This document shows, one piece after another, positions 29,352 to 38,588 of a stretch of 64,000 nucleotides of DNA; the first letter of the stretch is position 1, and each line of letters opens with the position of its first letter. The stretch comes from Lactobacillus ultunensis DSM 16047 (lineage in GTDB: Bacteria > Bacillota > Bacilli > Lactobacillales > Lactobacillaceae), in contig NZ_AZFO01000002.1 in NCBI RefSeq assembly GCF_001436305.1, positions 54,685 to 118,684 of the forward strand, written 5' to 3'. A model generated the notes under the pieces. That model made no database searches, had not been told where the DNA came from, and saw nothing but the letters and a program-made list of their open reading frames with translations. The position numbers and the translations under genes are program-made.

Positions 29352-30532
29352 GCAACTGTTTCATCCTTTTCTTTTAACATTTTTTCATTGGCCGAAACAT
29401 TTAAAACTAAGCCAATTGCTGCTGTCAAAACAATCATTGATGAACCACCATATGAAATAAATGGCAACGTAACCCCAGTAATTGGTAAAAGACCTAAAAC
29501 AGCCCCAACGTTAAATAAGGCTTCAGTAAAGATAATTGTAGTTACACCAAAACAAATTAAAGCGTCGAATTGAGAAGCGGCATTGATGCCCACTTCCATG
29601 ATTTCCCACATTAGGTAGAACAAAAGTCCTACTAACAAAATTGTACAAACTACACCAAGTTCCTCTGCAGTAATGGAAAGAATAAAGTCAGTATAAGGTT
29701 CTGGCAAGTAGCCACGCTTTTGCATACTATTACCCAAACCTACACCAAAAAGGCCACCATTATGAATCGCATAATATGAATTAACCAGCTGTGCCCCCCC
29801 TTTTCTCTCTAATTGAAAGGGATGCAAGAAAGACATCAACCGCTGAAACTGATAGCTTTCTTGCAAAAACTTAGGATTCCAAGTAGTTACAGCCCAAAAG
29901 ACGAATCCAACTAAAAGAGCTATCCCCGCTAACCAGGCTAAAGCTAGTTTTGTAGGCACACCAGAGACTGAAAACATGACTAATGTGATCATGAATAAAA
30001 TTGCAGTACCACCAAAATCTGGTTCAACAATAACTAAGCACATTAAAAATGCAGCTAACATTGCTGGATGAGATAAATTAGATTTAATTTTACCTTTTAC
30101 TAATTTCCCATCTCTCCGATCAAGTACATAGGCAAGATAAATTACTAATGCTAACTTAGTAACTTCCAAAGGCTGTAAATTAATAAAACCTAAGTTAATC
30201 CACCCTACGGCACCATTAACGGCAGCTGAACTACCATGTGCAAATCGCAGAAAAACCAGCCATAGTAACATTACAACACAAATTAGCAAAAATCCTGCTA
30301 CAAATTTTGGACTTTTAATGACCTTTAGTCTTAAGGCAAAAAATGGAATACCAAAAAATAGAAAAACCACAGTCGCATAAATCGCCTGTCTTATTCCATA
30401 CACATCTGGTTTAAATCCATTAACCAACAAAATATCTGAACTAGCTGAATATACCAAAATTATTCCCAATACTACTAAAATTAGATAAGGAACGAAAATT
30501 CGGTAATTAAGATAACTTAATTTTCGACGCAC
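29348..30532 (-). CDS. ftsW: FtsW/RodA-family SEDS glycosyltransferase
   Basis: Polymerises lipid II into septal peptidoglycan together with a class B PBP. The 394 residues have about ten membrane segments; the conserved SEDS blocks NGAVGWINLGFINLQPLE near residue 105 and the late LPITGVTLPFISYGGSS near residue 350 are present. The start is GTG with AAAGGGG 8 bases upstream. FtsW is favoured over RodA by its position before ylbG-rsmD-coaD; sequence alone is less decisive. Confidence 0.88.
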   Translation of the reverse strand: MRRKLSYLNYRIFVPYLILVVLGIILVYSASSDILLVNGFKPDVYGIRQAIYATVVFLFFGIPFFALRLKVIKSPKFVAGFLLICVVMLLWLVFLRFAHGSSAAVNGAVGWINLGFINLQPLEVTKLALVIYLAYVLDRRDGKLVKGKIKSNLSHPAMLAAFLMCLVIVEPDFGGTAILFMITLVMFSVSGVPTKLALAWLAGIALLVGFVFWAVTTWNPKFLQESYQFQRLMSFLHPFQLERKGGAQLVNSYYAIHNGGLFGVGLGNSMQKRGYLPEPYTDFILSITAEELGVVCTILLVGLLFYLMWEIMEVGINAASQFDALICFGVTTIIFTEALFNVGAVLGLLPITGVTLPFISYGGSSMIVLTAAIGLVLNVSANEKMLKEKDETVA

Positions 30533-30578
30533 GAGCGTTGCCCCTTTATTTGAAATAATACTTTTTCATTATAAAACA

Positions 30579-30614
30579 AAAAAGCCGTTGCTTCTATTAA
30601 GCAATGACTTTTTA
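30579..30614 (-). terminator. typA terminator
   Basis: The stem pairs AAAAAGTCATTGCTT with AAGCAACGGCTTTTT on the minus strand, between typA and ftsW. Confidence 0.8.
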
Positions 30615-30631
30615 GTATTAATATAACCTAA

Positions 30632-32476
30632 TTATTTAGTACGGTTACGCTTCTTATCAGCCTTTTGACGTTCTGAAGTATTCAAGATCTTTTTACGTAA
30701 ACGAATTGACTTTGGAGTTACTTCACAGTATTCATCATCATTCAAGAATTCGATAGCTTCTTCAAGAGTCAAGGTCTTTGGTGTCTTGATAGCGGCTGCG
30801 TGGTCCTTACCTGCAGCACGAGTGTTAGTTAAGTTCTTACCTTTAGTAACGTTAACAGCAATATCACGTTCACGAGAAGATTGACCAACGATCATACCTT
30901 CGTAAACTTCAACACCAGCACCAATGAACAAAATACCACGTTGTTCAACAGATTGTAATGAGTAAGTAGTTGATTGACCTTGGTTAATAGAAACCAAAGC
31001 ACCATTTCTACGACCTGGGTTCCAGTTCTTAACTACTGGCTTGTAGCATTCAAAACTGTGGTTCATAATTCCGTAACCACCAGTTTGAGACATAAATTCG
31101 TTATTGTAACCAATTAAGCCACGTGAAGGAACTAAGAATTCCAAACGAGTTTGTCCGTTACCAGTGGATTCCATATTCTTCATTTCACCTTTTCTTTGTG
31201 AAAGAGAATCAATAACACCACCTACATATTCGTCAGGAGTATCAACTTGAACAGATTCAAATGGTTCACACTTCTTGCCATCAATTTCACGGTAAATAAC
31301 CTTAGGACGTGAAAGTTGTAATTCGAAGCCTTCACGACGTAATTCTTCAACTAAAATTGAAAGGTGAAGTTCACCACGACCAGAAACAGTCCAAGCGTTT
31401 AATTGATCAGTTGGTTCAACCTTTAATGAGACATCAGTACGAGTTTGACGAATTAAACGATCTTCCAACTTCTTAGGAGTTACTTGGTCACCTTCACGAC
31501 CAGCAAATGGTGAATCGTTAGCAACAAAGTCCATTTGAAGTGTTGGTGGATCAATCTTAAGCAATGGTAAAGCTTCTGGATGATCAGCTGAGGCAATTGT
31601 TTCTCCAACGTAAATGTCATTAATACCACTAATAGCAATAATGTCACCAGCTTTAGCTTCCTTGATTTCGTTACGCTTCAAACCAAAGTAACCAAACAAC
31701 TTAGTAACACGGAAGTTTTGAGTAGAACCATCACGTTTCATAACTGTGATGTTGTCGCCCACCTTAACGTGGCCACGATAAATACGTCCTACACCGATAC
31801 GACCTACATAATCATCCCAATCAAGCATAGTGATTTGGAATTGAAGAGGTTCATCAGAATTATCAATTGGAGCTGGAATGTACTTCAAAACAGTATCGAA
31901 AATTGGATCCATAGTGTGCTTTTGAGTAGCAGGATCTGGATCATAAGATGAAGTACCATTCAAAGCTGAAGCATAAACAACTGGGAAGTCAAGCTGTTCG
32001 TCATTGGCACCTAATTCGATGAATAATTCAAGAACATCATCCAAAACTTTCTTTGGACGTGCGCCTGGACGATCAATCTTGTTCAAAACAACGATAGGCT
32101 TTACGCCAGCTTCCAAAGCCTTCTTCAAAACGAAACGAGTCTGTGGCATTGGACCTTCATAAGCATCAACTAAAAGCAATGCTCCGTCTACCATGTGCAT
32201 AACACGTTCTACTTCACCACCGAAGTCAGCGTGTCCTGGCGTATCAAGGATGTTAATAGTAGTGTCCTTGTACTTAACAGCAGTATTCTTAGATAAAATA
32301 GTAATACCACGTTCACGTTCAATGGCATTTGAGTCCATTGCACGATCTTCTAGATTCATGTGCTCTGGTAAAGTATCAGATTGTTTCAATAATTGGTTAA
32401 CCAAAGTGGTTTTACCATGGTCAACGTGGGCAATAATAGCAATATTTCTAATATCGTCTCTTCTTTTTTCTGACAA
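30632..32476 (-). CDS. typA: TypA/BipA ribosome-associated GTPase
   Basis: A 614-residue translational GTPase linked to ribosome assembly and stress or cold adaptation. G motifs: [10 protein letters not shown] at residues 15-24, [20 protein letters not shown] and SALNG. Elongation-factor-like domains II-V and the TypA-specific C-terminal domain follow. The start is TTG with GGGGAGGAA 5 bases upstream. The leader between promoter and start carries an intrinsic terminator (see 32500-32528). Confidence 0.97.
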   Translation of the reverse strand: MSEKRRDDIRNIAIIAHVDHGKTTLVNQLLKQSDTLPEHMNLEDRAMDSNAIERERGITILSKNTAVKYKDTTINILDTPGHADFGGEVERVMHMVDGALLLVDAYEGPMPQTRFVLKKALEAGVKPIVVLNKIDRPGARPKKVLDDVLELFIELGANDEQLDFPVVYASALNGTSSYDPDPATQKHTMDPIFDTVLKYIPAPIDNSDEPLQFQITMLDWDDYVGRIGVGRIYRGHVKVGDNITVMKRDGSTQNFRVTKLFGYFGLKRNEIKEAKAGDIIAISGINDIYVGETIASADHPEALPLLKIDPPTLQMDFVANDSPFAGREGDQVTPKKLEDRLIRQTRTDVSLKVEPTDQLNAWTVSGRGELHLSILVEELRREGFELQLSRPKVIYREIDGKKCEPFESVQVDTPDEYVGGVIDSLSQRKGEMKNMESTGNGQTRLEFLVPSRGLIGYNNEFMSQTGGYGIMNHSFECYKPVVKNWNPGRRNGALVSINQGQSTTYSLQSVEQRGILFIGAGVEVYEGMIVGQSSRERDIAVNVTKGKNLTNTRAAGKDHAAAIKTPKTLTLEEAIEFLNDDEYCEVTPKSIRLRKKILNTSERQKADKKRNRTK

Positions 32477-32499
32477 GTGTATTCCTCCCCACTCTTCAA

Positions 32500-32528
32500 T
32501 AAAAAAACTGTGACTCTGTCACAGTTTC
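32500..32528 (-). promoter_or_regulatory. intrinsic terminator inside the typA leader, candidate attenuator
   Basis: On the minus strand AAACTGTGAC and GTCACAGTTT form a 10-bp stem with a short loop, followed by a run of seven U residues. It lies between the typA promoter and the typA Shine-Dalgarno sequence, so typA transcription must read through it. Confidence 0.75.
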
Positions 32529-32589
32529 GGTAACGCAATTGCGCCTTATCGAAGTGCTTCTTTTTAAATCTGTATAGTTACGTTAGTGA

Positions 32590-32618
32590 ATTTTACCACC
32601 TAACTGCACGCGGGTCAA
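32590..32618 (-). promoter_or_regulatory. typA promoter
   Basis: On the minus strand, TTGACC (32613-32618), a 17-base spacer and TAAAAT (32590-32595). The start is expected near 32583, which leaves a leader of about 107 bases. Confidence 0.75.
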
Positions 32619-32725
32619 CGCTTAACAATAAGTTAACTTTTCATTTATTTTACCTAAAACTAAGCAAAAAGCGTTAAATTATGGTAAAAATATATTAGAT
32701 TAGTTTTTTTAAAGGAGTAATTATT

Positions 32726-33280
32726 TTGATCTTAATGAAAGATATTGTGCGTGACGGTGATCCCGTTTTACGCCAGGTTGCTAAGCCATTAACTTTTCCA
32801 CTTAGCGATCATTATAAAAAATTAGCAAAAGACATGATGGAATACTTGATTAATTCTCAAGATCCAAAGATTGCTGAAAAACATCAATTAAGAGCTGGTG
32901 TAGGTTTAGCAGCTCCTCAAGTTGGGGAAAGCGTCCAAATGGCTGCACTTTTAGTTCCAGATGATGAAGGCAAAATTATTTTTAAAGAAACTTATGTTAA
33001 TCCTGAAATTATTTCGGAATCAGTTCGTCAAGCTTGTTTAAGTGAAGGTGAAGGTTGTCTTAGTGTTGATAAAGTAATCAATGGCTACGTTCCTCGTCCT
33101 GACAAATTAACTATTCACTACTATACCGTTGACGGTGAAGAAAAAACAATTCGATTAAAGGATTACCCAGCCATTGTTTCTTCTCATGAAATTGATCACT
33201 TAAACGGTCATTTATTCTACGATAGAATCAATAAGAAAGATCCTTATTCTCTTAAAGAAGATACAGTAGTTATATCCTAG
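32726..33280 (+). CDS. def: peptide deformylase
   Basis: Removes the formyl group from nascent proteins. The 184 residues contain all three motifs of the family: [10 protein letters not shown] near residue 57, EGEGCLS near residue 109 (metal cysteine) and HEIDHLNG near residue 154 (metal histidines and catalytic glutamate). The start is TTG at 32726 with AAAGGAG 8 bases upstream; an ATG three codons later is a possible alternative. Divergent from typA. Confidence 0.96.
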   Translation: MILMKDIVRDGDPVLRQVAKPLTFPLSDHYKKLAKDMMEYLINSQDPKIAEKHQLRAGVGLAAPQVGESVQMAALLVPDDEGKIIFKETYVNPEIISESVRQACLSEGEGCLSVDKVINGYVPRPDKLTIHYYTVDGEEKTIRLKDYPAIVSSHEIDHLNGHLFYDRINKKDPYSLKEDTVVIS

Positions 33281-33304
33281 ATGTTATTTGAAATTGAGTA
33301 AAAT

Positions 33305-33346
33305 AAAAGGGCGAAAAATTCTTCTTAAAGAATTTTCGTCCTTTTT
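33305..33346. terminator. strong bidirectional terminator after def
   Basis: A long stem pairs AAAAGG..GCGAAAAATTCTT with AAGAATTTTCGTCCTTTT around a short loop, with A and T flanks. It ends def and could also act as a second stop for the minus-strand unit at 33398-33502. Confidence 0.85.
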
Positions 33347-33397
33347 AGTTAAAGGGGAAAAGTCAATTAGAACTTTTCTCCCACACACTTTTATGCG

Positions 33398-33428
33398 TAA
33401 AAAACCACTAGATGACTAAACTAGCAGC
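33398..33428 (-). terminator. terminator of the candidate small RNA
   Basis: On the minus strand CTGCTAG pairs with CTAGTGG (two G-U pairs) around a 9-base loop, followed by six U residues at 33399-33404. Confidence 0.6.
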
Positions 33429-33502
33429 TTATACATTGGGAATTAAGAAGATTGAAGAGACTTCTTATAGCGAGCAAATGAGTTTAATAATTCATTTACT
33501 AC
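33398..33502 (-). ncRNA. candidate small RNA, about 105 nt
   Basis: This gap between def and rpoY (33281-33690) has no supported coding sequence. On the minus strand a consensus promoter at 33509-33537 predicts a start near 33502. The RNA would fold into hairpins at 33476-33497 (AAAUGA/UCAUUU) and 33445-33466 (AAGAAG/CUUCUU with a pyrimidine-rich loop). It ends at a 7-bp stem (33405-33411 with 33421-33427) followed by six U residues. No ORF with a ribosome binding site lies in it. No known RNA family is recognised. Confidence 0.6.
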
Positions 33503-33508
33503 ATTGTC

Positions 33509-33537
33509 ATAATACAATTTACGTTATTTTATGTCAA
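33509..33537 (-). promoter_or_regulatory. consensus promoter of the candidate small RNA
   Basis: On the minus strand, a perfect TTGACA (33532-33537), a spacer of exactly 17 bases and TATTAT (33509-33514). It is one of the best promoter matches in the window, and no minus-strand gene lies between it and the terminators below. Confidence 0.75.
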
Positions 33538-33690
33538 TGATATTCTTAATTTTTTCAAAAGAATTTAAGGAACGGAGTAATTAAACATATTTATATACTT
33601 AGCTTTATAAATATGATAAAATTTTTAATAGCTATTGAGTAATTTTTGCTCTAAATTGAACGTTTATACATTAATTAAGGAGAATCATTT

Positions 33691-33912
33691 ATGATTTACA
33701 AAGTTTTGTATCAAAAAGACAAGATTGTCAATCCACGTAGAGAAACTACACAAACTCTTTACATGGAAGCTGACAACATGGTCGAAGCAAGAAGTACGGT
33801 TGAGGACAATACCCCCTACAACATTGAACTCATCCAAGAATTAACCGGCAATTCTTTAACTTACGAAAAAGAACACGCTGACTTTAAGTTAACAAAGTTC
33901 GATAAGAAGTAA
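33691..33912 (+). CDS. rpoY: RNA polymerase epsilon subunit (RpoY, DUF1447)
   Basis: A 73-residue accessory RNA polymerase subunit restricted to Firmicutes. The sequence start [11 protein letters not shown] and the block [13 protein letters not shown] match the YkzG/RpoY family. AAGGAG lies 9 bases before the ATG. It sits 6 bases upstream of rnjA, the conserved ykzG-rnjA pair. Confidence 0.93.
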   Translation: MIYKVLYQKDKIVNPRRETTQTLYMEADNMVEARSTVEDNTPYNIELIQELTGNSLTYEKEHADFKLTKFDKK

Positions 33913-33918
33913 TAAAGA

Positions 33919-35598
33919 GTGCGAATTAAAAATAATGAAGTAGCCGTTTATGCAATCGGGGGTTTGCATGAAATCGGTAAAAATATGTATTGTGTGCAGT
34001 ATCAGGATGAAATCATCATCATGGACTGTGGTATTAAATTCCCCGAAGACGATTTATTAGGTATTAACTATGTTATTTCAGACTATTCTTACCTAATCAA
34101 AAATCGTAAGAAAATCAAAGCTTTAGTAGTCAGTCACGGACATGAAGACCATATTGGTGGTATTCCATTTTTATTGGAAAAGATTCCTGAAATTCCGGTT
34201 TATGCGACTCCATTTGCCTTGTCATTAATTAAAGGTAAATTGGAAGAACACGGAATTCTAAAAACGACTGAATTGCATGAAGAACATGAGGATACTGTTC
34301 TAAAGTTTAAGAAACTTTCAGTTACTTTCTTTAGAACTACCCACTCCATTCCTGATACATTAGGTATTGCCGTGCATACACCATTAGGCGCTGTAGTATT
34401 CACCGGGGATTTCAAATTTGACTTAACTCCTGTAATGAATCAACCTGCACCAGACTTTCAAAGAATGGCTAAATTAGGCAATGAAGGCGTACTTGCACTT
34501 CTTTCAGATTCCACTAACGCAGAAGTTACCCAGTTTACTAAATCTGAAAGATTCGTAGCTAAGTCATTACATAATATTATTACTGGAATTCATGGTCGTA
34601 TTATTTTTGCCACGTTTGCTTCCAACCTTTACCGTGTATCAACTGCTATTCAAGCTGCTATTGATACCGGAAGAAAAGTTGCTATCTTTGGTCGAAGCAT
34701 GGAAAACGGTGTCGACAATGGTATTGACTTAGGTTATCTAAATGTGCCTAAAGATTTAATTGTTGATGCTGACGAAATTAATAAGTTACCACCTGAAAAA
34801 GTAATGATTTTGTGTACTGGCTCACAAGGTGAACCATTAGCTGCCTTATCAAGAATTGCTAATGGTACACATAGACAAATCACTTTACAGCCAGGCGACA
34901 CGGTTATTTTCTCTTCTAACCCAATTCCAGGAAATACATTAAGCGTTAACCATCTGATCAATAAATTGATGGAAGGTGGAGCTAATGTAATTCATGGCCG
35001 AGTAAATAATGTTCACACTTCTGGACATGGTGGTCAAGAAGAACTGAAAATGATGGTTCGTTTAACCAAACCAAAGTATATGATTCCTGTTCACGGTGAA
35101 TACAGAATGCAGGTTATTCACACTCAACTTGCTCAACAAGCTGGTGTCCCTGCTGAAAATACTTTTGTATTATCTAATGGTGAAGTTGTCTGCTTTGGAC
35201 CAAAGGGTGCCAGAATTGCTGGCCATATTCCAGCTGGTGACGTCTATGTTGATACTTCTGGTACAGCAGATGTTGGTAATGTTGTTGTCCATGATCGACA
35301 AATTCTTTCTGAAGAAGGGCTTGTTGTTGCAGTTGCTACTGTTGACTACAAGCATAAGCGTGTATTAGCAGGACCAGACATTCTAAGTCGTGGTTTTGTT
35401 TATATGCGTGAATCAACAGAATTAATCAGTCAAGCTCAGAAACATGTTTACCATGTTCTCCGTAACGAAATGGCAAAATCAGATAAGCCTAAAGAAAATG
35501 ATATAAAGAAAGCTATCACAGAGAACTTGTCTGACTTCCTTTATTCAAAGACTGAAAGACGACCAATGATTTTACCAATCATAATCGAAAAGAAATAA
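33919..35598 (+). CDS. rnjA: ribonuclease J1
   Basis: A 559-residue RNase with 5'-3' exonuclease and endonuclease activity, central to mRNA turnover. The metal site is intact: VSHGHEDHIGG near residue 74, with TTHSIPDTLG, FTGDFKFDLT, LLSDSTNAE and HTSGHGGQEE. The beta-CASP domain and a C-terminal domain (SRGFVYMRES, KTERRPMILPII) are complete. The start is GTG with only a weak site overlapping the rpoY stop, so translation probably depends on coupling with rpoY. Confidence 0.96.
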   Translation: MRIKNNEVAVYAIGGLHEIGKNMYCVQYQDEIIIMDCGIKFPEDDLLGINYVISDYSYLIKNRKKIKALVVSHGHEDHIGGIPFLLEKIPEIPVYATPFALSLIKGKLEEHGILKTTELHEEHEDTVLKFKKLSVTFFRTTHSIPDTLGIAVHTPLGAVVFTGDFKFDLTPVMNQPAPDFQRMAKLGNEGVLALLSDSTNAEVTQFTKSERFVAKSLHNIITGIHGRIIFATFASNLYRVSTAIQAAIDTGRKVAIFGRSMENGVDNGIDLGYLNVPKDLIVDADEINKLPPEKVMILCTGSQGEPLAALSRIANGTHRQITLQPGDTVIFSSNPIPGNTLSVNHLINKLMEGGANVIHGRVNNVHTSGHGGQEELKMMVRLTKPKYMIPVHGEYRMQVIHTQLAQQAGVPAENTFVLSNGEVVCFGPKGARIAGHIPAGDVYVDTSGTADVGNVVVHDRQILSEEGLVVAVATVDYKHKRVLAGPDILSRGFVYMRESTELISQAQKHVYHVLRNEMAKSDKPKENDIKKAITENLSDFLYSKTERRPMILPIIIEKK

Positions 35599-35604
35599 AC
35601 ATCG

Positions 35605-35632
35605 CAAGATCCCTTCGGGGATCTTTTATTTT
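35605..35632 (+). terminator. rnjA terminator with UUCG loop
   Basis: AAGATCCC pairs with GGGATCTT around a TTCG tetraloop, followed by TTATTTT. Confidence 0.9.
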
Positions 35633-35649
35633 GAATAACAATATTATTT

Positions 35650-36596
35650 ATGAATAAAAATATCAAAGTTCATTTATTGGTTAATGAAGTTGCCGGTAAT
35701 GGTAAAGCTGTTAAAGCCGATAAGGCTATCTTAAACATATTAAAAGAAAAAGAAATTCCCTTCGATCAACAAAAAAGTCACTACCCTAGTGAATTAACCA
35801 TACTTGCCAAAAGATATGCTGATGCTTCTATTCCAAAGAATAATTTCTTAATTGTAATTGGCGGTGATGGTTCATTTAACGAAGCATTGAACGGTATTAA
35901 GCAATCAGCTAATCCTGAAACTCCTATTACTTATCTACCAGCAGGTACAGGTGATGATTTTGTCCGTGGTGTGGGACTAACTGATGATCCTAAGCAATTA
36001 ATTGATCATTTACTTACGTCTCCTCAACTCGAATGTGTTGATTGTGGCTATTTTTGTTCGAATATTCCCGGTAAAAAATAGGTTACTTTGTTAATAATTT
36101 TGGAATTGGCTTTGATGCATTAATTGTTCATCAAAGCAATCATGAACAATTAAAAAAGAAAATGAACCATTTAAATTCTGGTAACCTAATTTATGGTTTA
36201 AACGTGATTAAGGCGTTGGCGAGACAAGATACCTTTGCTGTCACCGTAAAGACACAAAATAAAACCGTTCATTACGGTGATGCTTATTTTGCTGCCACAA
36301 CTAACCATCCTTATTTTGGTGGTGGCTTTGTCATCCTACCAAAAGCTAATATTTTCAGTCATGAGCTTGATACAATAATTGTTGAAAAGCCATCTCTAAG
36401 TAAATTTATCTTTCTTTTTACTAAACTACTGAAGAACGGATCTCACGTGAATGCACCTCAATTTCATTATGTGGAAGCACAAGAGATTCATATCGAAACT
36501 AAAAAGCCTAAATTTGCACAAATTGATGGTGAAGATATTGAAGCGCAAAAATATCAAATTAACTTTAGAATTGATCACTTTAATTTATTGAAATAA
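35650..36596 (+). pseudogene. diacylglycerol kinase-family lipid kinase, frameshifted
   Basis: Two frames together make one YegS/BmrU-type lipid kinase. The first part (35650-36081, 143 residues) holds the glycine-rich IVIGGDGSFNEALNGI and PAGTGDDFVRG, then stops at TAG. The second part continues in another frame from about 36082 (YFVNNFGIGFDA) to 36596, including GGGFVILPKANIFS and a late QIDGEDIEAQ block. Adding one A to the six-A tract at 36073-36078 restores a single frame of about 315 residues (GKKIGYFVNNFG). So this is either a recent knockout, a sequencing error or, less likely, a slippage site. An internal ATG at 36162 could only give the C-terminal half. Confidence 0.85.
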
Positions 36597-36598
36597 TT

Positions 36599-36645
36599 AA
36601 GAGCTTGAGAAAAATCTTACAGTAAATTTCTCCAAGCTCTTTTTT
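36599..36645. terminator. terminator after the lipid kinase remnant
   Basis: AAGAGCTTG..AGAAA pairs with TTTCTCCAAGCTCTT (one bulge), followed by T residues. A-rich flanks also allow use by the convergent small gene. Confidence 0.8.
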
Positions 36646-36651
36646 GTAAAA

Positions 36652-36831
36652 TCATTTTCTTTTCTGATAAAGGTCTTTTATAAGATATATTACTATTACA
36701 ATAATCCAAACTACAGAGATTCTAATTCCCCATTTATCATTAACATATAACATCCAGATAAGTAAAAGGATCCAAAAAATTAACAACCCGAAAAATTTAG
36801 ATTTAAAAATATTTTTCAAATGAAACTTCAT
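36652..36831 (-). CDS. 59-residue membrane protein downstream of the NERD gene
   Basis: A short ORF starting MKFHLKNIFKSKFFG and ending LIKDLYQKRK. Two hydrophobic segments (GLLIFWILLLIWMLYV and ISVVWIIVIVIYLI) flank a short NDKWGIR loop, giving a two-pass protein with basic ends. A GAGG lies at the end of the NERD gene and the ATG starts only 6 bases past its stop, so it should be on the same transcript. No known family is recognised. Confidence 0.65.
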   Translation of the reverse strand: MKFHLKNIFKSKFFGLLIFWILLLIWMLYVNDKWGIRISVVWIIVIVIYLIKDLYQKRK

Positions 36832-36837
36832 CCTTTT

Positions 36838-38481
36838 TTATACCTCATCTAAAATGTCTTTTTGTACTTGATGCTGTTGATAATAATTATCTGCATCCCT
36901 AAAATCATAAACCTGACTATAAAATTTTTTCCAATAAAGATAGTTTTGATACTGTTTTTGCCAGCGACGAGCATCATTTAAATAGCTAGCAAGCAATTCA
37001 TTAATATGTCCTATTCGCTTTATTATTTGATTGGCATGATACAGTTGCTCATCAACCTTCTGCTCATTTAAGTCCATGTCATCTTCAAATAGTAATACAT
37101 TTTCGTTAAAAGTTTTTTCTTCTTCCAATGCATCATTATTAGTCAGTTCTTCTCTAACCGCTTCAATTTCTTCCGAATGTAATCCAATATTATTTTTTGC
37201 TTTAACCAATATGGATTGAACATCAGCAAGTTGACCAACTTCTATACCCATTCTTTGATAACGCTCTGTTTTTTCAAGTGAAAAATCAGTCATATTTCTA
37301 TCAATAAAAACAACTACATTACGAATCAATTGGTCAATACTAGGAACTCTTTTCAGAAGATTAATAATTATAGGGTTATTACTCTTCTCTAAAACATATT
37401 TGATACTCTCTTTATGCTTAGCTACTTGATCTGCAATGTCATCATAATCAGTTAAAGCATCATAACAACCCTTTTGACTAGTGCGTGCTTTAGTTTCAAT
37501 ACAGAAAATGCCACTAGAAGCCAATACCAAATGATCAATTTGATTACTCCCAAGACTATTTTGTTTCTCATATGGATATGGCAAAATCAGATTATGTATT
37601 AATTCCTTACCAAACTGAACTTCTCGAATCTTTCGATTAACCAATTCTTCAGCTGCAGCACCAGCTAATAAATTACTAAGGTGATGCAAATCTCGATTAG
37701 TTAAAATATCCATTGGACGTAAATACTTAATTTTACCTAGATGTAAATCATTCATCCGCTGTTGAAAATTCTTAACAGTTTTATTATAGGTTTTAAAGCC
37801 TGAATTTATTGCACTGATACGAATTACATTACGAGAATGAAGCGCTCTACGAATATCTCGTTTTTTCGTTAAATCTAGTTTTTCCGCCTTTACAATTGAA
37901 TGGATCGCCTTTGTGTCCGTTATTGGTTTTCGTTTAACCCACTCTCTTTGATAATAAGCATGATTTTCCACTTCATTAGCATACTGTTTAAGATCATTTT
38001 CAATGGGTAGTATTTCATCTTTGCCCTGTTTGACCATTGAACTGTAGTACTGAAACTTGCTTTTTATCTGAGATAATTCAGTTATCGTTTCTTTTTCATT
38101 TTGATAAAATTCTGTTTTTTTATTTTGAGCATCCCAATTTGTCTTACGTAAATAATGTCCATCTTGAGGTCCAAATTGTACAAACTCTGCTACTGTTCGA
38201 TCAAGATTATATTTTATCAAAAAATGACAGTGTCCACGACTATCAAAAATTCTACGTTTAATAAAACCTGGACGAACAAATTCAACTATCTGAAACTTTA
38301 ATTCTTTTCTATTTGGGAAACGATATGGTAATCTTTTCCCAGCTATTTTCTCTATTTTATTCAATTCTTCTTTATCTATATCACTAAGTTCTACTTTTTT
38401 CATCTTATTTTTTATTTTAATCGATCGAAAAAAATAATAGGTTATGAGACCTATTGTAATCGTTATAATCGTAATATTCAT
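36838..38481 (-). CDS. membrane-anchored NERD-domain protein
   Basis: A 547-residue protein with one N-terminal membrane segment (residues 2-18), a long charged helical region, and a nuclease-related (NERD, PF08378) domain at about 270-400. There, AAAEELVNRKIREVQFG is the start and QIDHLVLASSGIFCIETKAR supplies the D and E-x-K residues of a restriction-endonuclease-like fold. The C-terminal 130 residues are charged and probably coiled coil. NERD proteins are of unclear function, with DNA processing or defence suggested. It is followed by a small membrane protein and separated from recD2 by a strong terminator. Confidence 0.85.
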   Translation of the reverse strand: MNITIITITIGLITYYFFRSIKIKNKMKKVELSDIDKEELNKIEKIAGKRLPYRFPNRKELKFQIVEFVRPGFIKRRIFDSRGHCHFLIKYNLDRTVAEFVQFGPQDGHYLRKTNWDAQNKKTEFYQNEKETITELSQIKSKFQYYSSMVKQGKDEILPIENDLKQYANEVENHAYYQREWVKRKPITDTKAIHSIVKAEKLDLTKKRDIRRALHSRNVIRISAINSGFKTYNKTVKNFQQRMNDLHLGKIKYLRPMDILTNRDLHHLSNLLAGAAAEELVNRKIREVQFGKELIHNLILPYPYEKQNSLGSNQIDHLVLASSGIFCIETKARTSQKGCYDALTDYDDIADQVAKHKESIKYVLEKSNNPIIINLLKRVPSIDQLIRNVVVFIDRNMTDFSLEKTERYQRMGIEVGQLADVQSILVKAKNNIGLHSEEIEAVREELTNNDALEEEKTFNENVLLFEDDMDLNEQKVDEQLYHANQIIKRIGHINELLASYLNDARRWQKQYQNYLYWKKFYSQVYDFRDADNYYQQHQVQKDILDEV

Positions 38482-38551
38482 GTTAAATCACTATTTTAAT
38501 TAAGAACGTATGTTTAAACAGACTTAATTATATCACGATTTTGTATAATCG

Positions 38552-38588
38552 AAAAGCCCCATGATTAGCTAATCATGGGGTCTTTTTT
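38552..38588 (-). terminator. recD2 terminator, perfect 24-base palindrome
   Basis: CCCCATGATTAG at 38557-38568 is followed directly by its reverse complement at 38569-38580, with A-rich and T-rich flanks. It overlaps the recD2 stop codon. Confidence 0.9.

Noticed and set aside
33352..33394. Hairpin GGGGAAAAGT / ACTTTTCTCCC
   Set aside because: A real inverted repeat, but it has no T-run on either side and no clear role; not called as a terminator.
33413..33541. Plus-strand ORF of 42 residues (MTKLAAYTLGIKK...) in the def-rpoY gap
   Set aside because: No ribosome binding site, no promoter on that strand, no recognisable family, and it lies opposite the candidate small RNA.
36162..36596. Separate gene starting at the internal ATG
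   Set aside because: The sequence before it, in the same frame, continues the lipid kinase (NNFGIGFDA), so it is the second half of a frameshifted gene.
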